Positions 7,300-15,321 of a DNA stretch of 31,336 nucleotides are shown here, in pieces. The stretch covers positions 1 to 31,336 of the forward strand of contig JAFGVZ010000239.1 of the NCBI GenBank assembly GCA_016937725.1. Reading direction: 5' to 3'. How positions within the stretch are numbered: the stretch's first letter is position 1; the number at the start of each line of letters is the position of its first letter. Below the pieces are notes generated by a model. The model saw only the letters and a list, made by a program, of their open reading frames with translations. It was not told the DNA's origin and made no database searches. A program made the translations under genes and the position numbers. This stretch comes from Paracoccaceae bacterium. Lineage in GTDB: Bacteria > Pseudomonadota > Alphaproteobacteria > Rhodobacterales > Rhodobacteraceae.

Positions 7300-8211
7300 A
7301 TGCAAAGAACGGTTCGGCGGGATATTTCGATAAACGGCATTGGTCTGCACGGCGGTAAACCCGTGCGTATGGTCATTCGGCCTGCGCCGGCGGATGCGGG
7401 CTTGTGCTTTCACCGAACCGATGTCGATAGTTCGATCGCTGTCGCTCCCGAAAACTGGATCGAAGCCAGCTTATGCACCCTTTTGCGCAATGACGCGGGA
7501 CACGAGGTGCGCACGATCGAACATCTTCTTGCGGCATTGCATGGCTGCGGTGCGCACAATGCGCTGATCGAGATTGACGCACCGGAAGTGCCGATCTTGG
7601 ACGGAAGTGCCGCGCCCTTTGTGCGCCGTATATTGGAAACGGGCCTTGTCGAAAGCGCAGCGCCGCTTCGGGTGTTGCGCGTTCTGCGCGAAGTCACCGT
7701 GCGCCGTGGCGATGCGCGCGCAACCTTGCGCCCGGCGGACGAGTTCCGCATGTCTTTTGACATCGCTTTCGAAGACCCTGCCATCGGCCGTCAATCGGCC
7801 AGCATGGGCCTGCATAATGGCACGTTCCTGCGCGAACTCAGCGATTGCCGCACCTTCTGCATGCGCCGCGATGTCGAGATGATGCAAGCCAACGGGCTTG
7901 CCCTTGGCGGCACGCTTGATAATGCGGTGGTCTTCCATCAAGGCGAGGTGCTGACACCGGGTGGTCTGCGCCGCCATGACGAACCCGTGCGCCACAAGAT
8001 GCTGGACGCGATGGGCGACCTTTACGTTCTGGGTCGCCCGCTTCTTGGCCATTATGAAGGCGTTCGCGCCGGTCATGCGATGACGGGTCTGCTGCTGCGT
8101 GCACTTTTGTCGGATGCGCAGAACTACCGGATAGAGCCTTGCGCACCGCATTTGCAGGCGCAATTGCCGGGTGTTGGCACCAGCCTGCGCGACCTACCGC
8201 TTTCGGCCTAG
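7300..8211 (+). CDS. lpxC: UDP-3-O-acyl-N-acetylglucosamine deacetylase LpxC
   Basis: LpxC is the zinc enzyme that removes the acetyl group from UDP-3-O-acyl-GlcNAc, the committed step of lipid A synthesis in the cytoplasm. The 303-residue product shows NGIGLHGG near the N-terminus, TIEHLLAALHGCGAHNALIEID with a zinc-ligand histidine, and HKMLDAMGDLYVLG followed by GHYEGVRAGHAMT, which supply the other zinc ligands (His and Asp) and the catalytic histidine. The ATG at 7300 gives the MQRTV start typical of alphaproteobacteria. A GTG two codons upstream (7294) is possible, and both have AGGCG or GAGAGG upstream. It follows ftsZ, as in other Rhodobacteraceae, but the ftsZ terminator and a palindrome-rich leader suggest its own promoter. 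A terminator follows the gene. Confidence 0.97.
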   Translation: MQRTVRRDISINGIGLHGGKPVRMVIRPAPADAGLCFHRTDVDSSIAVAPENWIEASLCTLLRNDAGHEVRTIEHLLAALHGCGAHNALIEIDAPEVPILDGSAAPFVRRILETGLVESAAPLRVLRVLREVTVRRGDARATLRPADEFRMSFDIAFEDPAIGRQSASMGLHNGTFLRELSDCRTFCMRRDVEMMQANGLALGGTLDNAVVFHQGEVLTPGGLRRHDEPVRHKMLDAMGDLYVLGRPLLGHYEGVRAGHAMTGLLLRALLSDAQNYRIEPCAPHLQAQLPGVGTSLRDLPLSA

Positions 8212-8225
8212 ATTAAGCACATGTG

Positions 8226-8260
8226 CGGGGGCAAAAGGCATTTTGCGCCCGTGATTTTTC
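8226..8260 (+). terminator. Intrinsic terminator of lpxC
   Basis: An 11-pair stem with one mismatch (8226-8236 with 8241-8251) closes on a four-base loop and is followed by TGATTTTTC. It lies 14 bases past the lpxC stop. It also argues that bamD starts downstream of it, not at the earlier in-frame codon. Confidence 0.8.
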
Positions 8261-8306
8261 TGTGTTAGGACCGTGCCTGAGAATGACGGGATGGGGTGCT
8301 GCCAAG

Positions 8307-9149
8307 ATGATCGTTTCGCAGGGATATGCGCGTCTGGGGCTGACAGTTGCGGTTCTGGCGTTGCTTGCAGGCTGTTCGCCGCGCGATACGCCGGACGAAT
8401 CCTTGTCCGGATTCTCGGCAGAAGAGATTTACAAGCGTGGCGAGTATGAGTTGGAAACCTCGCGCCGGTCGGAAGATTCGCTGCGCTATTTCCAGGAAAT
8501 CGAGCGGCTCTATCCCTATACCGAATGGTCCCGCCGGGCGTTGATCATGCAAGCTTTCGCCCATCATCGTGCGCGCGAATATGAAGAAAGCCGTGTTGCT
8601 GCACAGCGTTTTCTGGACACCTATCCCGGCGATGAAGATGCGCCTTACGCCGCCTATCTGCTGGCGCTGTCCTTCTATGACCAGATTGACGAAGTGGGCC
8701 GTGACCAGGGCTTGACCTTTCAGGCGCTTCAGCACCTGCGCCGCGTGATCGAAGATTACCCCGATACCGATTATGCCCGGTCTGCGGTGCTGAAATTCGA
8801 CTTGGCTTTCGACCATCTGGCTGCCAAGGAAATGGAAATCGGGCGCTTTTATCTGAAGCGTGGCAACTACAATGCCGCCATCAGCCGGTTCCGTGTGGTG
8901 GTTGAAGACTTCCAGACATCGACCCACACGCCCGAAGCGCTGCACCGCTTGGTGGAAGCCTATTTGTCGCTGGGCCTGAGCGACGAGGCGCAGACCGCCG
9001 GCGCCATTCTTGGCCACAATTTCGAGGCCAACCCCTTCTATCAGGACAGCTTTGCGCTGCTGACCGGCCAAGGCTTGTCGCTGGAAGCGCGCGGCGAGGG
9101 CTGGTTGCAGACGATCTACCGCCAGTCCATTCTGGGGAGATGGCTCTGA
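8307..9149 (+). CDS. bamD: Outer membrane protein assembly factor BamD (ComL)
   Basis: BamD is the essential lipoprotein of the BAM complex, which folds beta-barrel proteins into the outer membrane from the periplasmic side. From the ATG at 8307 the product is 280 residues. It begins with a lipoprotein signal peptide whose lipobox LAGC places the lipidated cysteine at residue 23. The rest is made of TPR-like helices: SAEEIYKRGEYELE, FQEIERLYPYTEWSRRA, AAQRFLDTYPGDEDAPYAAY, LRRVIEDYPDTDYA and GRFYLKRGNYNAAISRF, all characteristic of the family. An in-frame ATG at 8283 would add eight residues; I prefer 8307 because it gives a compact signal peptide, though its Shine-Dalgarno sequence is weak. 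recN follows 37 bases later and is probably cotranscribed. Confidence 0.95.
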   Translation: MIVSQGYARLGLTVAVLALLAGCSPRDTPDESLSGFSAEEIYKRGEYELETSRRSEDSLRYFQEIERLYPYTEWSRRALIMQAFAHHRAREYEESRVAAQRFLDTYPGDEDAPYAAYLLALSFYDQIDEVGRDQGLTFQALQHLRRVIEDYPDTDYARSAVLKFDLAFDHLAAKEMEIGRFYLKRGNYNAAISRFRVVVEDFQTSTHTPEALHRLVEAYLSLGLSDEAQTAGAILGHNFEANPFYQDSFALLTGQGLSLEARGEGWLQTIYRQSILGRWL

Positions 9150-9186
9150 CCGCGCAAACCATGGCGCGGGCGGGCTGACCGCCTTC

Positions 9187-10836
9187 ATGTTGATCTCGCT
9201 CGATATCCGCGATGTGCTGATCATCGACCATCTGGAACTTGCGTTTCAGCCGGGGCTGAATGTGCTGACCGGCGAAACCGGGGCGGGTAAATCCATTCTG
9301 TTGGACAGTCTGGGCTTCGTGCTGGGCTGGCGCGGGCGCGCGGAATTGGTGCGCCAAGGGGCCGATCAAGGCGAAGTGATTGCCGAATTCGCATTGGCCA
9401 GTGACCATCCGGCGCATGCCATTCTGGCAGAGGCTGGCTTGCCTGCGTCTGACACATTGCTGTTGCGGCGCGTAAACAGCCGCGACGGGCGCAAGACCGG
9501 CTGGGTCAATGATCGCCGCGTCTCTGGCGAGGTGCTGCGCGCCTTGTCCGATACATTGGTGGAATTGCACGGGCAGCAGGATGATCGCGGGCTGCTCAAT
9601 CCACGTGTGCATCGTGACCTGCTGGATGCGTTTGGCGGGTTTGACCTTGCCCTTTTGCGCGAGGCTTGGACCGCATTGGGCCGCGCCCGCAAGGCACAGG
9701 CAGAGGCCGAGGCGAAGGTGCAATCGGTGCAGGCTGAAGAAGACTTCCTGCGCCATGCCGTCGCCGAGTTGGACGCGCTTGCGCCTGAACCCGGCGAGGA
9801 AGCCCAGCTTGATGCGCAACGCCGCCTGATGCAGCAGGCCGAACGCGTCTGTGGCGATATCGCCCGCGCGGCGACGGCCTTATCGGAAGAGGGGGCAGAG
9901 CGGCTGATCGGTGATGCAAGCCGGTGGCTTGAAGATGTGGCCGACGCGGTCGAGGGGCGGCTGGACCCCGCACTGGATGCACTCTCGCGCGCGATGGACG
10001 CTTTGGGAGAGGCGCAAGCCACCGTCACCGCCTGCATGGAAGCGTTGGAATTTCACCCCGGCGCGTTGGAAACACTGGAAGACCGGCTGTTTGCCATTCG
10101 CGGTCTGGCCCGCAAGCATGGTGTTTTGCCCGATGACCTGAGCAGCTTTGCCGACGAGTTGCGCGGACGTCTGGACCGGCTGGACAATTCCGCCCGCGAT
10201 CTGGCGGCGCTGGGGCAAGCGGTGCGCGACGCGCAAGCGGCCTATGACGCAGAGGCCAAAGCCATATCCGACGCCCGCACTGAAGCGGCCGCGCGGCTGG
10301 ATGCGGAAATGGCGGGCGAATTGGCCCCGCTGAAGATGGAGCGCGCGCAATTTTCCACCGCGATCACCCGCACCGAGCCCGGCCCCGATGGCTGGGACGC
10401 GGTGACCTTTGAAGTGGCTACCAATCCCGGCGCGCCAAAAGGCGCGCTGTCGAAAATCGCCTCTGGCGGGGAATTGTCGCGCTTTCTGCTGGCGTTGAAA
10501 GTGTGCCTGACACGCGGCCAGCCCGGCATGACCATGATCTTTGACGAAATCGACCGCGGTGTCGGCGGCGCAACTGCCGATGCGGTGGGCCGTCGTCTGC
10601 GCGCATTGGCCAGCGGCGCGCAAGTGTTGGTTGTCACGCATTCCCCGCAAGTGGCCGCCCTTGGCGCGCATCACTGGCGGGTCGAGAAATCGGTCACCGA
10701 TGGGCAAACCCTGTCGCGCGTTGTGCCGCTTTCCGCCGATGAGCGGGTGCAAGAGATTGCACGCATGCTGTCGGGTGATAGGGTGACAGATGCCGCGCGC
10801 GCAGCGGCGGAAGATTTGTTGTCATCCGCGCCATGA
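9187..10836 (+). CDS. recN: DNA repair protein RecN
   Basis: RecN is an SMC-like ATPase that acts in double-strand break repair in the cytoplasm. The 549-residue product has a Walker A GETGAGKS at residues 29-36, two long helical arms forming a coiled coil in the middle (about residues 150-380), the ABC signature SGGELSRFLLALKVCL near residue 430, and Walker B TMIFDEIDRGVGG near residue 455, followed by VTHSPQVAALG. The length matches the E. coli protein (553). E. coli recN is strongly LexA-controlled, but I find no GTTC or GAAC pair at the alphaproteobacterial spacing in the 100 bases upstream, so expression may depend on bamD. The Shine-Dalgarno sequence is weak. Confidence 0.96.
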   Translation: MLISLDIRDVLIIDHLELAFQPGLNVLTGETGAGKSILLDSLGFVLGWRGRAELVRQGADQGEVIAEFALASDHPAHAILAEAGLPASDTLLLRRVNSRDGRKTGWVNDRRVSGEVLRALSDTLVELHGQQDDRGLLNPRVHRDLLDAFGGFDLALLREAWTALGRARKAQAEAEAKVQSVQAEEDFLRHAVAELDALAPEPGEEAQLDAQRRLMQQAERVCGDIARAATALSEEGAERLIGDASRWLEDVADAVEGRLDPALDALSRAMDALGEAQATVTACMEALEFHPGALETLEDRLFAIRGLARKHGVLPDDLSSFADELRGRLDRLDNSARDLAALGQAVRDAQAAYDAEAKAISDARTEAAARLDAEMAGELAPLKMERAQFSTAITRTEPGPDGWDAVTFEVATNPGAPKGALSKIASGGELSRFLLALKVCLTRGQPGMTMIFDEIDRGVGGATADAVGRRLRALASGAQVLVVTHSPQVAALGAHHWRVEKSVTDGQTLSRVVPLSADERVQEIARMLSGDRVTDAARAAAEDLLSSAP

Positions 10837-10870
10837 CCTAACGCGCCATTGTTCAAGTAGAGGCCCGCCC

Positions 10871-11224
10871 ATGTCCCACACACGCCCTCGCAGCACTATT
10901 CTTGCCATTGCCGCCCTTGTCGGTCTTGGGGCCTGCACCTTGAACCCGATGGTGCGGCCAATGCCGATCATCCCAGCGCCCTCTGGCACCAATCAAGCAC
11001 CTGCGCCGGGTATCGGTATGGCCGGGGCCGAAGCCGCTTGCACCGCTGCCGGGCGTGAACGCGGGCTGGATGTGCTGGGCGTGGTCAGTGCGCGCGATGT
11101 CACCGGGGCCGGCGGTGCGCCAGAGCGCGACGTCATGCTGCGCGTGGCGCGGTCCGGCACGCAACTGGAAGTGCGCTGCAACTACCAGCCTGATACCGGC
11201 GTTGCGCGGATTATGCTGATCTGA
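10871..11224 (+). CDS. Small lipoprotein of unknown function
   Basis: From the ATG at 10871, with AGAGG seven bases upstream, the product is 117 residues. It starts with a lipoprotein signal peptide ending in LGAC (cysteine 22), so it should be exported and lipid-anchored. A Pro-rich stretch follows (PMVRPMPIIPAPSG), then a small alpha/beta-looking domain with a cysteine near residue 56 (AACTAAGRERGLDVLGVVSA) and another near residue 102 (EVRCNYQPDTGVARIMLI). The two cysteines could form a disulfide. I do not recognise the family. It lies 34 bases after recN on the same strand and may be part of that transcript. A small dyad overlaps its stop. Confidence 0.75.
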   Translation: MSHTRPRSTILAIAALVGLGACTLNPMVRPMPIIPAPSGTNQAPAPGIGMAGAEAACTAAGRERGLDVLGVVSARDVTGAGGAPERDVMLRVARSGTQLEVRCNYQPDTGVARIMLI

Positions 11225-11240
11225 CGATGGCGCGATCGTC
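11223..11240. terminator. Small dyad between two convergent genes
   Basis: GACGAT at 11223-11228 pairs with ATCGTC at 11235-11240 around a six-base loop, in the 16-base gap between two convergent stops. With no T-run on either side it is at best a weak bidirectional terminator. Confidence 0.25.
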
Positions 11241-11444
11241 TTAGCGGCCCTTGGGCTTGGCGCTCATGCCCCGCGCTGTTTGGGCGGCAAGGCGCAGTTC
11301 TTCCGCGATTTCGTCGGCCTCGTCCGGGTCGAAATCCATCGGTAATTCTACGCCGTTGCCTGCAACATAAATGCGCACCATGCCTGCATCTGTCGGCCCG
11401 ATCTGCAAATCTGCCGAAATGTCGGTTTCTGAATTGATACCCAT
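11241..11444 (-). CDS. Small acidic protein of unknown function (DUF6324-like)
   Basis: This 67-residue protein has an ATG at 11444 (minus strand) preceded by AAGGGG at a good distance, and a TAA at 11241-11243. It has no signal peptide or membrane helix, so it should be cytoplasmic. It reads LQIGPTDAGMVRIYVAG, then ELPMDFDPDEADEIAEELRLAAQ and a basic tail, so it probably forms a short beta-hairpin followed by a helix. I recall similar small proteins in Rhodobacteraceae under the name DUF6324, but that label is from memory and uncertain. No function can be inferred. It is convergent with the small lipoprotein gene and divergent from the tRNA-His gene. Confidence 0.7.
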   Translation of the reverse strand: MGINSETDISADLQIGPTDAGMVRIYVAGNGVELPMDFDPDEADEIAEELRLAAQTARGMSAKPKGR

Positions 11445-11521
11445 GTCTTGCCCCTTGCAACGCTTGTTCTGCTGGCCTTGGCGATAAGCCGGTTGCGGGA
11501 AACTTTCAAGCGCAGCCCCTC

Positions 11522-11550
11522 TTGCAATCGACCGCGCAGGGCGGTATTCG
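11522..11550 (+). promoter_or_regulatory. Candidate promoter of tRNA-His
   Basis: TTGCAA at 11522-11527 and TATTCG at 11545-11550, spaced by 17 bases, each match four of six sigma-70 consensus positions. Transcription from here would begin about three bases before the mature tRNA 5' end, leaving almost no leader. Confidence 0.35.
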
Positions 11551-11559
11551 GCCAGCAGT

Positions 11560-11636
11560 GCCGCCTTAGCTCAGTTGGTTAGAGCGCTGGATTGTGGATC
11601 CAGAGGTCCCCCGTTCAAGCCGGGGAGGCGGTACCA
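11560..11636 (+). tRNA. tRNA-His (anticodon GTG), without encoded G-1
   Basis: The cloverleaf is complete: acceptor stem 11560-11566 with 11626-11632, D stem GCTC/GAGC, anticodon stem CTGGA/TCCAG with the anticodon GTG at 11594-11596, T stem CCCCG/CGGGG with TTCAAGC, and an encoded CCA at 11634-11636. The base before position 1 is T, position 72 is T (so the first pair is G-U), and the discriminator is A73. Most bacteria have an extra G-1 opposite C73. The absence of G-1 with U72 and A73 is the known alphaproteobacterial type, read by a divergent histidyl-tRNA synthetase. Confidence 0.97.
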
Positions 11637-11722
11637 TTCCCCTTCGTTTTGCCGTTGCCCCTTGCCGACCCTGTTCCTGCGGGATAGGTGGCTGAAACGC
11701 TGTCATCGCCAGAGGACCCTAA

Positions 11723-12340
11723 TTGCCCGTTCTGCCGCGATATGTTTTGCCCCATGCGCCCGATGGCACGCGGGTCGGGCTGTTCGGGGGGTCATTTGAC
11801 CCGGCCCATAACGGGCATGTGCATGTCACCCGCCATGCCCTGCGCGCGCTGAAGCTGGACCAGATTTGGTGGCTGGTCACACCCGGCAACCCTTTGAAGC
11901 GCAATGCGCCTGCGTCCCTAGATGCCCGCATGCAGCACGCGCGCAGCCTGATGCATGACCCGCGCATGACGGTCACAGATATGGAAAGCCGGTTGCGCAC
12001 GCGCAAGACCTGCGACACCATCGCCGCCCTGCAAGCGCAGTATCCACGCCTGAATTTTGTCTGGATCATGGGGGCCGACAACCTTGCCAGCTTTCACCAC
12101 TGGGAGAATTGGCGCAGCATTGCCGCGCGGGTGCCCATGGCGGTGATCGCGCGTCCGGGGGCACGGCAAGCCGCCCTCGGTTCCGTAGCGGCCCGCACTT
12201 TGCGCGGGCATCGTGTGCCGCAGGCCGAAGCGGCAGGCCTTGCGCAAATGCCCGCCCCGGCCTGGTGTTTTATTACCATTCCCATGCGCGCGGTGTCGTC
12301 CAGCGAATTGCGCGCCAAGGGCTATTGGCCTCGTTTCTGA
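11723..12340 (+). CDS. nadD: Nicotinate-nucleotide adenylyltransferase NadD
   Basis: NadD transfers AMP from ATP to nicotinate mononucleotide, making deamido-NAD in the NAD biosynthesis pathway. The 205-residue product opens with the nucleotidyltransferase motif GLFGGSFDPAHNGH (the HxGH type), followed by WWLVTPGNPLK, then FVWIMGADNLASFHHWENW near residue 115, and the C-terminal ISSSELR-like motif seen here as VSSSELRAKGYW. All are standard for the family. No ATG fits: the start is a TTG at 11723, supported by AGAGGA six bases upstream. The gene stands alone between tRNA-His and dacB. No ribosome silencing factor gene follows directly, although the two are neighbours in many other bacteria. 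Confidence 0.95.
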   Translation: MPVLPRYVLPHAPDGTRVGLFGGSFDPAHNGHVHVTRHALRALKLDQIWWLVTPGNPLKRNAPASLDARMQHARSLMHDPRMTVTDMESRLRTRKTCDTIAALQAQYPRLNFVWIMGADNLASFHHWENWRSIAARVPMAVIARPGARQAALGSVAARTLRGHRVPQAEAAGLAQMPAPAWCFITIPMRAVSSSELRAKGYWPRF

Positions 12341-12471
12341 GAACCGGAAACAGTCTGTTTCACGAATGTGATCTGTGAAATCCCTTCTCGTCACAGGCGA
12401 ATCACGGTTAATTTGGCATGGGCGGAGAAGTGCCGATTTGAATTGGATATTTTGTGCAGGACGATAAGCAG

Positions 12472-13941
12472 ATGAAGCTGCGTCGGCGTGATTTCTTGAC
12501 GGGTCTGACCGGAACCGGCGTGACCCTTGCGTTACCGGCTTGCGCCAATGCGCCCGAACGCTCGCTTATCCCGCCGCCCAAGCCTGCGCAATCCGCCGAT
12601 GCCATTGTCAGCCGTGCAGGGCTTGGCGGCGACATTGCCTATGCGCTGGTCGATATCGCAAATGGCGATCTGCTGGAAGCGCGCGGGGCCAATACCGGCT
12701 TGCCGCCCGCCAGCGTGGCCAAGGCGATTACCGCCCTTTATGCGCTGGAAAAACTGGGGCCGGATTACCGTTTCTCCACTCGGCTGATGGCCACGGGGCC
12801 GGTGCAAGACGGCGTATTGCGCGGCGATCTGGTGCTGGCGGGCGGGGGCGATCCAACGCTTGACACCGATGCGCTGGCGGGTCTGGCCGCGCGGCTGGTG
12901 CAAGGCGGCCTGCGCCGGGTCGAAGGGCGCTTTTTGGTCTGGGGCGGTGCGCTGCCCGCGATTGACCAGATTGCAAACGATCAGGCCGTGCAGGCTGGCT
13001 ATAACCCTTCTGTCGGTGGGCTGAACCTGAATTTCAACCGCGTGCATTTCGAATGGTCCCGCCAATCAGACGATTACCGCGTGACGATGGATGCGCGCTC
13101 GGACCGTTTCCGCCCCGAAGTGCGGCTGGCCCGGATGCAGGTCGCCAACCGCGCCAGCCCGCTTTACACCTTCCAGATGGCGCGTGGGGTTGAACAATGG
13201 TCGGTGGCGCGGGGGGCCTTGGGCAATTCCGGGTCGCGTTGGTTGCCGGTGCGCCAGCCAGACCTTTACGCGGGAGAGGCGTTTCAGGGCTTGGCCGCCG
13301 CGCAGGGTCTAAGCTTGCCCGCGCCGCAGCGCGCCCCTGCCGCACCGCAGGGGCAGACCTTGGCAGAGCACCGCTCGGACAGCTTGGCCGACTTGCTGCG
13401 CGCCACCTTGCGCTATTCCACCAACCTCAGCGCCGAGGCAATCGGGTTGACCGCCACCGTTGCAAGCGGCTCTATGCCGCGCGATCTGGCGCAATCGGGT
13501 GCCGCGATGACTGCCTGGGGCCGCGCCCGCTACGGGATGTCGGCTTTGTCGATGGTGGATCATTCGGGGCTGGGTGCCGCTTCGCGCGTGTCCATGTCGG
13601 ACTTGGCCAATATGTTCCGCCGTGCCGGACGCGAAGGGGTTTTGAAACCGCTTTTGCGTGAACATCCGTTCCGCGACAGCAATGGCCGCTTGCTACCCGC
13701 CCAACCGTTCGAGGTGCGCGCCAAGACCGGGACGCTTTATTTCGTCTCGGCGCTTGGCGGGTATATCCGCAGCCCCGGCGGGCGTGAGATGGCCTTTGCT
13801 ATCTGCTCGTCTGACCTGCGCCAGCGCGCCCGCGTGGTGGGCGCTGGCGAAGATACACCAGCGGGAACCGTTGAATGGGCCCGAACGGCGCGCAACATGC
13901 AGCAAGATCTGCTCTATCGTTGGGCGCGCGCCTATTCCTGA
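12472..13941 (+). CDS. dacB: D-alanyl-D-alanine carboxypeptidase/endopeptidase, PBP4 type (DacB)
   Basis: Enzymes of family S13 trim and cut peptide cross-links in periplasmic peptidoglycan. The 489-residue product has the three active-site motifs of penicillin-binding proteins: SVAK at residues 81-84, STN at 316-318 and KTG at 418-420. The large insertion between the first two motifs, with LVLAGGGDPTL, is typical of PBP4. The N-terminus carries a twin-arginine signal (RRRDFLTG, then a hydrophobic stretch ending LALPACA), so it is probably exported folded by Tat, and the cysteine might be lipidated, though LPAC is a poor lipobox. I chose the ATG at 12472 because AGGA lies ten bases upstream and the signal starts there; a GTG at 12454 is also in frame. 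It converges on accC. Confidence 0.93.
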   Translation: MKLRRRDFLTGLTGTGVTLALPACANAPERSLIPPPKPAQSADAIVSRAGLGGDIAYALVDIANGDLLEARGANTGLPPASVAKAITALYALEKLGPDYRFSTRLMATGPVQDGVLRGDLVLAGGGDPTLDTDALAGLAARLVQGGLRRVEGRFLVWGGALPAIDQIANDQAVQAGYNPSVGGLNLNFNRVHFEWSRQSDDYRVTMDARSDRFRPEVRLARMQVANRASPLYTFQMARGVEQWSVARGALGNSGSRWLPVRQPDLYAGEAFQGLAAAQGLSLPAPQRAPAAPQGQTLAEHRSDSLADLLRATLRYSTNLSAEAIGLTATVASGSMPRDLAQSGAAMTAWGRARYGMSALSMVDHSGLGAASRVSMSDLANMFRRAGREGVLKPLLREHPFRDSNGRLLPAQPFEVRAKTGTLYFVSALGGYIRSPGGREMAFAICSSDLRQRARVVGAGEDTPAGTVEWARTARNMQQDLLYRWARAYS

Positions 13942-13958
13942 TGCTTATCCCGGCGCGC

Positions 13959-15308
13959 TTATTCCGGCGCAGGGGCGGCGAGGAACTTTTCCAGCCAGTG
14001 AATATTGTAGTCACCGGTCAGCACGTCGGGTTCTTGCAGCAGCGCGCGGAACAGCGGCACAGAGGTATCGACCCCGTCGATGATCAGCTCGCCCAAGGCG
14101 CGGTGCAGGCGCGCCAAGGCTTCGGGCCGGTCCCGGCCATGCACGATCAGCTTTGCGATCAGGCTGTCGTAATAGGGGGGGATAGAATAGCCGGAATAAA
14201 GCGCGCTATCCATCCGCACACCCAGACCACCCGGTGCATGATAGGTGTTCACGCGGCCGGGGCAGGGGGTAAAATTCGGCAGCTTCTCGGCGTTGATGCG
14301 CACTTCAATGGCGTGGCCATTTACCTGCAAGTCTTCCTGAGAGAATGACAAGGGCAGGCCCGCGGCGACCCGGATCTGTTCGCGCACAAGGTCGACCCCG
14401 AAAATAGCTTCAGTCACGGGGTGCTCGACCTGAAGGCGGGTGTTCATCTCGATGAAGAAGAATTCGCCGTTCTCATACAGAAATTCGATTGTGCCCGCGC
14501 CGCGATAGCCGATATCGGCCACGGCTTTGGCACAGGTTTCGCCAATGCGCGCGCGGGTTTCCGCGTCAATCGCGGGGCCGGGGGCTTCTTCCAGCACCTT
14601 CTGGTGACGGCGCTGCAAAGAGCAATCGCGCTCGCCCAGATGCACCGCATTGCCGCGCCCGTCGCCAAAGACCTGCACCTCTATGTGGCGCGGCTGGCCT
14701 AGATATTTCTCCAGATATACCTCATCATTGCCGAAGGCGGCCTTGGCTTCGGCGCGCGCGGTGCGGAACGCGCTTTCCAGATCGGCAGCGGTTTTCGCAA
14801 GCTTCATGCCGCGCCCGCCGCCACCGGCTGTGGCCTTGATGATGACCGGGTAGCCGATCTGCTCTGCCACCACCTGCGCCGTTTGAAGATGCCCCACGCC
14901 ACCATCCGACCCGGGCACGCAAGGCACACCCAGCTTGCGCATCGTGTCTTTGGCGGTAATCTTGTCGCCCATCAGGCGGATATGTTCTGCCGAAGGGCCG
15001 ACAAAGGCGATGCCGTGATCTTCAACCACTTGCACGAAATCGGCGTTCTCGGACAAAAACCCATAGCCCGGATGGATCGCTTCGGCGCCCGAAATCTCGC
15101 AGGCGGAAATGATCGACGGGACCGACAGATAGCTTTGCGCCGAAGAGGGCGGGCCAATGCAGATCGCCTCATCCGCCATGCGCACATGCATGGCATTCGC
15201 GTCAGCAGTGGAATGCACCGCGACAGAGGCAATGCCCATCTCGCGGCAGGCGCGGATCACGCGCAGCGCAATCTCTCCGCGATTGGCGATCAGGAGCTTC
15301 TTGAACAT
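13959..15308 (-). CDS. accC: Acetyl-CoA carboxylase, biotin carboxylase subunit AccC
   Basis: AccC carboxylates the biotin on AccB using ATP and bicarbonate, the first half-reaction of malonyl-CoA synthesis for fatty acids. The product is 449 residues, the same as E. coli AccC. It begins FKKLLIANRGEIALRVIRACRE, has the glycine-rich ATP-grasp loop KATAGGGGRGMKLA near residue 160, HLGERDCSLQRRHQK near residue 230, EFFFIEMNTRLQVEHPVTE near residue 280 with the metal-binding glutamates, and GHAIEVRINAE near residue 330. The start at 15308 is clear. It lies 13 bases downstream of accB, forming an accBC operon. Its end is 17 bases from the dacB stop, convergent and with no evident terminator. Confidence 0.98.
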   Translation of the reverse strand: MFKKLLIANRGEIALRVIRACREMGIASVAVHSTADANAMHVRMADEAICIGPPSSAQSYLSVPSIISACEISGAEAIHPGYGFLSENADFVQVVEDHGIAFVGPSAEHIRLMGDKITAKDTMRKLGVPCVPGSDGGVGHLQTAQVVAEQIGYPVIIKATAGGGGRGMKLAKTAADLESAFRTARAEAKAAFGNDEVYLEKYLGQPRHIEVQVFGDGRGNAVHLGERDCSLQRRHQKVLEEAPGPAIDAETRARIGETCAKAVADIGYRGAGTIEFLYENGEFFFIEMNTRLQVEHPVTEAIFGVDLVREQIRVAAGLPLSFSQEDLQVNGHAIEVRINAEKLPNFTPCPGRVNTYHAPGGLGVRMDSALYSGYSIPPYYDSLIAKLIVHGRDRPEALARLHRALGELIIDGVDTSVPLFRALLQEPDVLTGDYNIHWLEKFLAAPAPE

Positions 15309-15321
15309 GCCGGGCCTGCCT

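Noticed and set aside
9087..9186. Search for a LexA box before recN
   Set aside because: No GTTC or GAAC pair at seven-base spacing was found, so no SOS site is claimed for recN.
11469..11558. Long-range inverted repeat CTGCTGGCC / GGCCAGCAG flanking the region before tRNA-His
   Set aside because: Nine bases with a 72-base gap is weak for a structural element, it ends at the tRNA promoter, and similar GC-rich words recur elsewhere in the window.
12358..12380. TTTCAC-N11-GTGAAA dyad after nadD, considered as a terminator
   Set aside because: Only six pairs, a large loop and no T-run; too weak to annotate as a terminator.
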